Source of the DNA: an uncultured Peptostreptococcaceae bacterium
GTDB taxonomy: Bacteria; Bacillota; Clostridia; Peptostreptococcales; Anaerovoracaceae
NCBI GenBank assembly: GCA_905236895.1
Contig: CAJOQI010000097.1
Location: forward strand, 1-15,727
Reading direction: 5' to 3'
DNA: 15,727 bases
Positions 14,618 through 15,727 of the stretch are shown one piece after another; the first letter of the stretch is position 1; every line of letters begins with the position of its first letter. Position numbers and translations under genes: made by a program. The notes below the pieces were generated by a model. That model did no database searches, was not told where the DNA came from, and saw only the letters and a program-made list of their open reading frames with translations.

Positions 14618-15727
14618 ATGAAAAAGATATCCTTCTTTTTTGTATTTCTATTTTTATTGTTATCATTAACATCCATACCAATTTATGCCGATTCCTACGG
14701 ATATATTGATTCCGGGGACGGTGTTAACGTGCGTCAAGGTCCCGGAACGGATAAATCCATTATTGGCGGCATCGGTAACGGAGAAGAAGTTCTTATTCTT
14801 GGGGAAGAAAAGGACTCCTCCGGAGGCACATGGTATAAGATCAATTACAACGGCCTGACCGGCTATGTCACCGCAGGTCTTATTTCCGACGTAATAGCAT
14901 CAGGAGTGGAGAAGGAATCCTATGAAAGCTTGGATTTTCCCGACAGCTATCTTCCCTATCTGGAAGAGCTAAAGGCTGCCCATCCTTCCTGGTCCTTTGT
15001 TGCGGACTATACCGGACTATGCTGGGAGGACGTAATCTATAAGGAAACCCATCCCATAAGCCGTAATCTGGTTCCCAGTTCCTATCCGGAGGCCTATAAA
15101 TCAAAGGCAGCCGCCGCATACAATTCCTCCACCGGAGAATATACCATCTTTGACAGCAGGGACTGGATTGCTGCCTCCGAGGCTGCGGTTCGCTTCTATA
15201 TGGATCCGAGGAATAATATGGGAGAACAATCTGTCTTCCAATTCCTTTCCAACAAATACAATGCGGACACCCAGACTTTAACGGAACTTGAGGTTCTTAT
15301 CTCCGGTTCCTTCCTGGACAGCCCCTTCCCGGAAGAAGGTTATTCCACCTATGCCCAGCTTCTTATGGAAGCAGGAGCGGAGGCAGGGGTAAGTCCCCTC
15401 ACCTTGGCTTCAATGATAATCGTTGAACAGGGTTATGGCGGAGCCTCAGACTCCATCAACGGATCCGCAGGCTATTACAATTACTTCAATATAGGGGCTT
15501 ACGCTTCAGGTGGCATAAACGCAGTGGCCAACGGTTTAAGTTATGCAGAGAAGAAGAATTGGAATACAAGGGTTAAATCCATCAAAGAAGGTGCCCTTTG
15601 GTTTGCAAGGAATTTCGTAAACCAAAACCAATACACCCTCTATCTTAAAAAATTCAATGTAATGTCCGGCCTAAGCGCCGTAGGTACAGGTCAGTATATG
15701 ACCAATGTTCGAGGAGCCAGAAGCGAA
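14618..15727 (+). CDS. Secreted SH3b-domain glucosaminidase (GH73-like peptidoglycan hydrolase), partial at right edge
   Basis: The frame stays open for 370 codons to the window end. Residues 1-24 are a signal peptide (MKKIS, then FFFVFLFLLLSL, cleavage likely after IYA). Residues about 26-92 are a bacterial SH3 domain (DGVNVRQGPGTDKSIIG, WYKINYNGLTGYV), a wall-binding module. Residues about 105-235 match the region seen between SH3b and catalytic domains in clostridial glucosaminidases (SYLPYLEELKAAHPSW, RDWIAASEA). From about 245 comes the hydrolase fold, with E270 in MIIVEQGYGG as probable catalytic acid and YNYFNIGAY (287-295) as the companion motif. It should cut N-acetylglucosaminyl bonds in peptidoglycan outside the cell. 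It is transcribed away from the teichoic acid cluster from its own promoter, so functions may be linked through wall turnover. The C-terminus is not visible. Family confident; bond specificity less so. Confidence 0.85.
   Translation, partial: MKKISFFFVFLFLLLSLTSIPIYADSYGYIDSGDGVNVRQGPGTDKSIIGGIGNGEEVLILGEEKDSSGGTWYKINYNGLTGYVTAGLISDVIASGVEKESYESLDFPDSYLPYLEELKAAHPSWSFVADYTGLCWEDVIYKETHPISRNLVPSSYPEAYKSKAAAAYNSSTGEYTIFDSRDWIAASEAAVRFYMDPRNNMGEQSVFQFLSNKYNADTQTLTELEVLISGSFLDSPFPEEGYSTYAQLLMEAGAEAGVSPLTLASMIIVEQGYGGASDSINGSAGYYNYFNIGAYASGGINAVANGLSYAEKKNWNTRVKSIKEGALWFARNFVNQNQYTLYLKKFNVMSGLSAVGTGQYMTNVRGARSE

Overview
The window looks like part of the chromosome of a low-to-moderate G+C Gram-positive bacterium, most likely a clostridial Firmicute and plausibly Lachnospiraceae-like. 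The grounds are a TagG/TagH-type teichoic acid exporter, three CDP-glycerol glycerophosphotransferase-family proteins, a secreted L,D-transpeptidase with aromatic wall-binding-type repeats, a secreted SH3b/glucosaminidase, purine-rich ribosome binding sites and SigA-like promoters. The genus cannot be fixed from the sequence alone.

Layout. A divergent promoter region at about 14495-14574 splits the window. Rightward runs one secreted cell-wall hydrolase, cut by the right edge. Leftward runs a tightly packed cluster on the minus strand. Its first part is a TagB-like primase, a TagG-like permease, a TagH-like ATPase, an L,D-transpeptidase with about 12 repeats, and a 703-residue TagF-like transferase. 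A 90-bp gap with its own promoter follows. The second part is glycerol-3-phosphate cytidylyltransferase (tagD), heptose-7-phosphate kinase (hddA), phosphoheptose isomerase (gmhA), an NAD-dependent epimerase/dehydratase, a GT2::TagF fusion of 892 residues, and a fused nucleotidyltransferase::phosphatase (HddC::GmhB type). After another promoter comes a GT2-fold protein that lacks the usual catalytic aspartates and is cut by the left edge.

How the genes fit together (inference). TagD makes CDP-glycerol. GmhA, HddA and the two halves of the fusion cover all four steps from sedoheptulose 7-phosphate to GDP-D-glycero-D-manno-heptose. The GT2::TagF fusion has one sugar-transferase half and one glycerol-phosphate-transferase half, so it could polymerise an alternating heptose/glycerol-phosphate chain. 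TagGH would export the product. The embedded L,D-transpeptidase and the divergent glucosaminidase would remodel the wall that receives it. The combined reading is a locus for a heptose-containing teichoic-acid-like wall polymer. No linkage-unit genes (TagO/TagA) and no LCP-type ligase are visible here.

I found no RNA genes, CRISPR arrays, insertion sequences or convincing intrinsic terminators. No gene-free stretch exceeds 300 bases.
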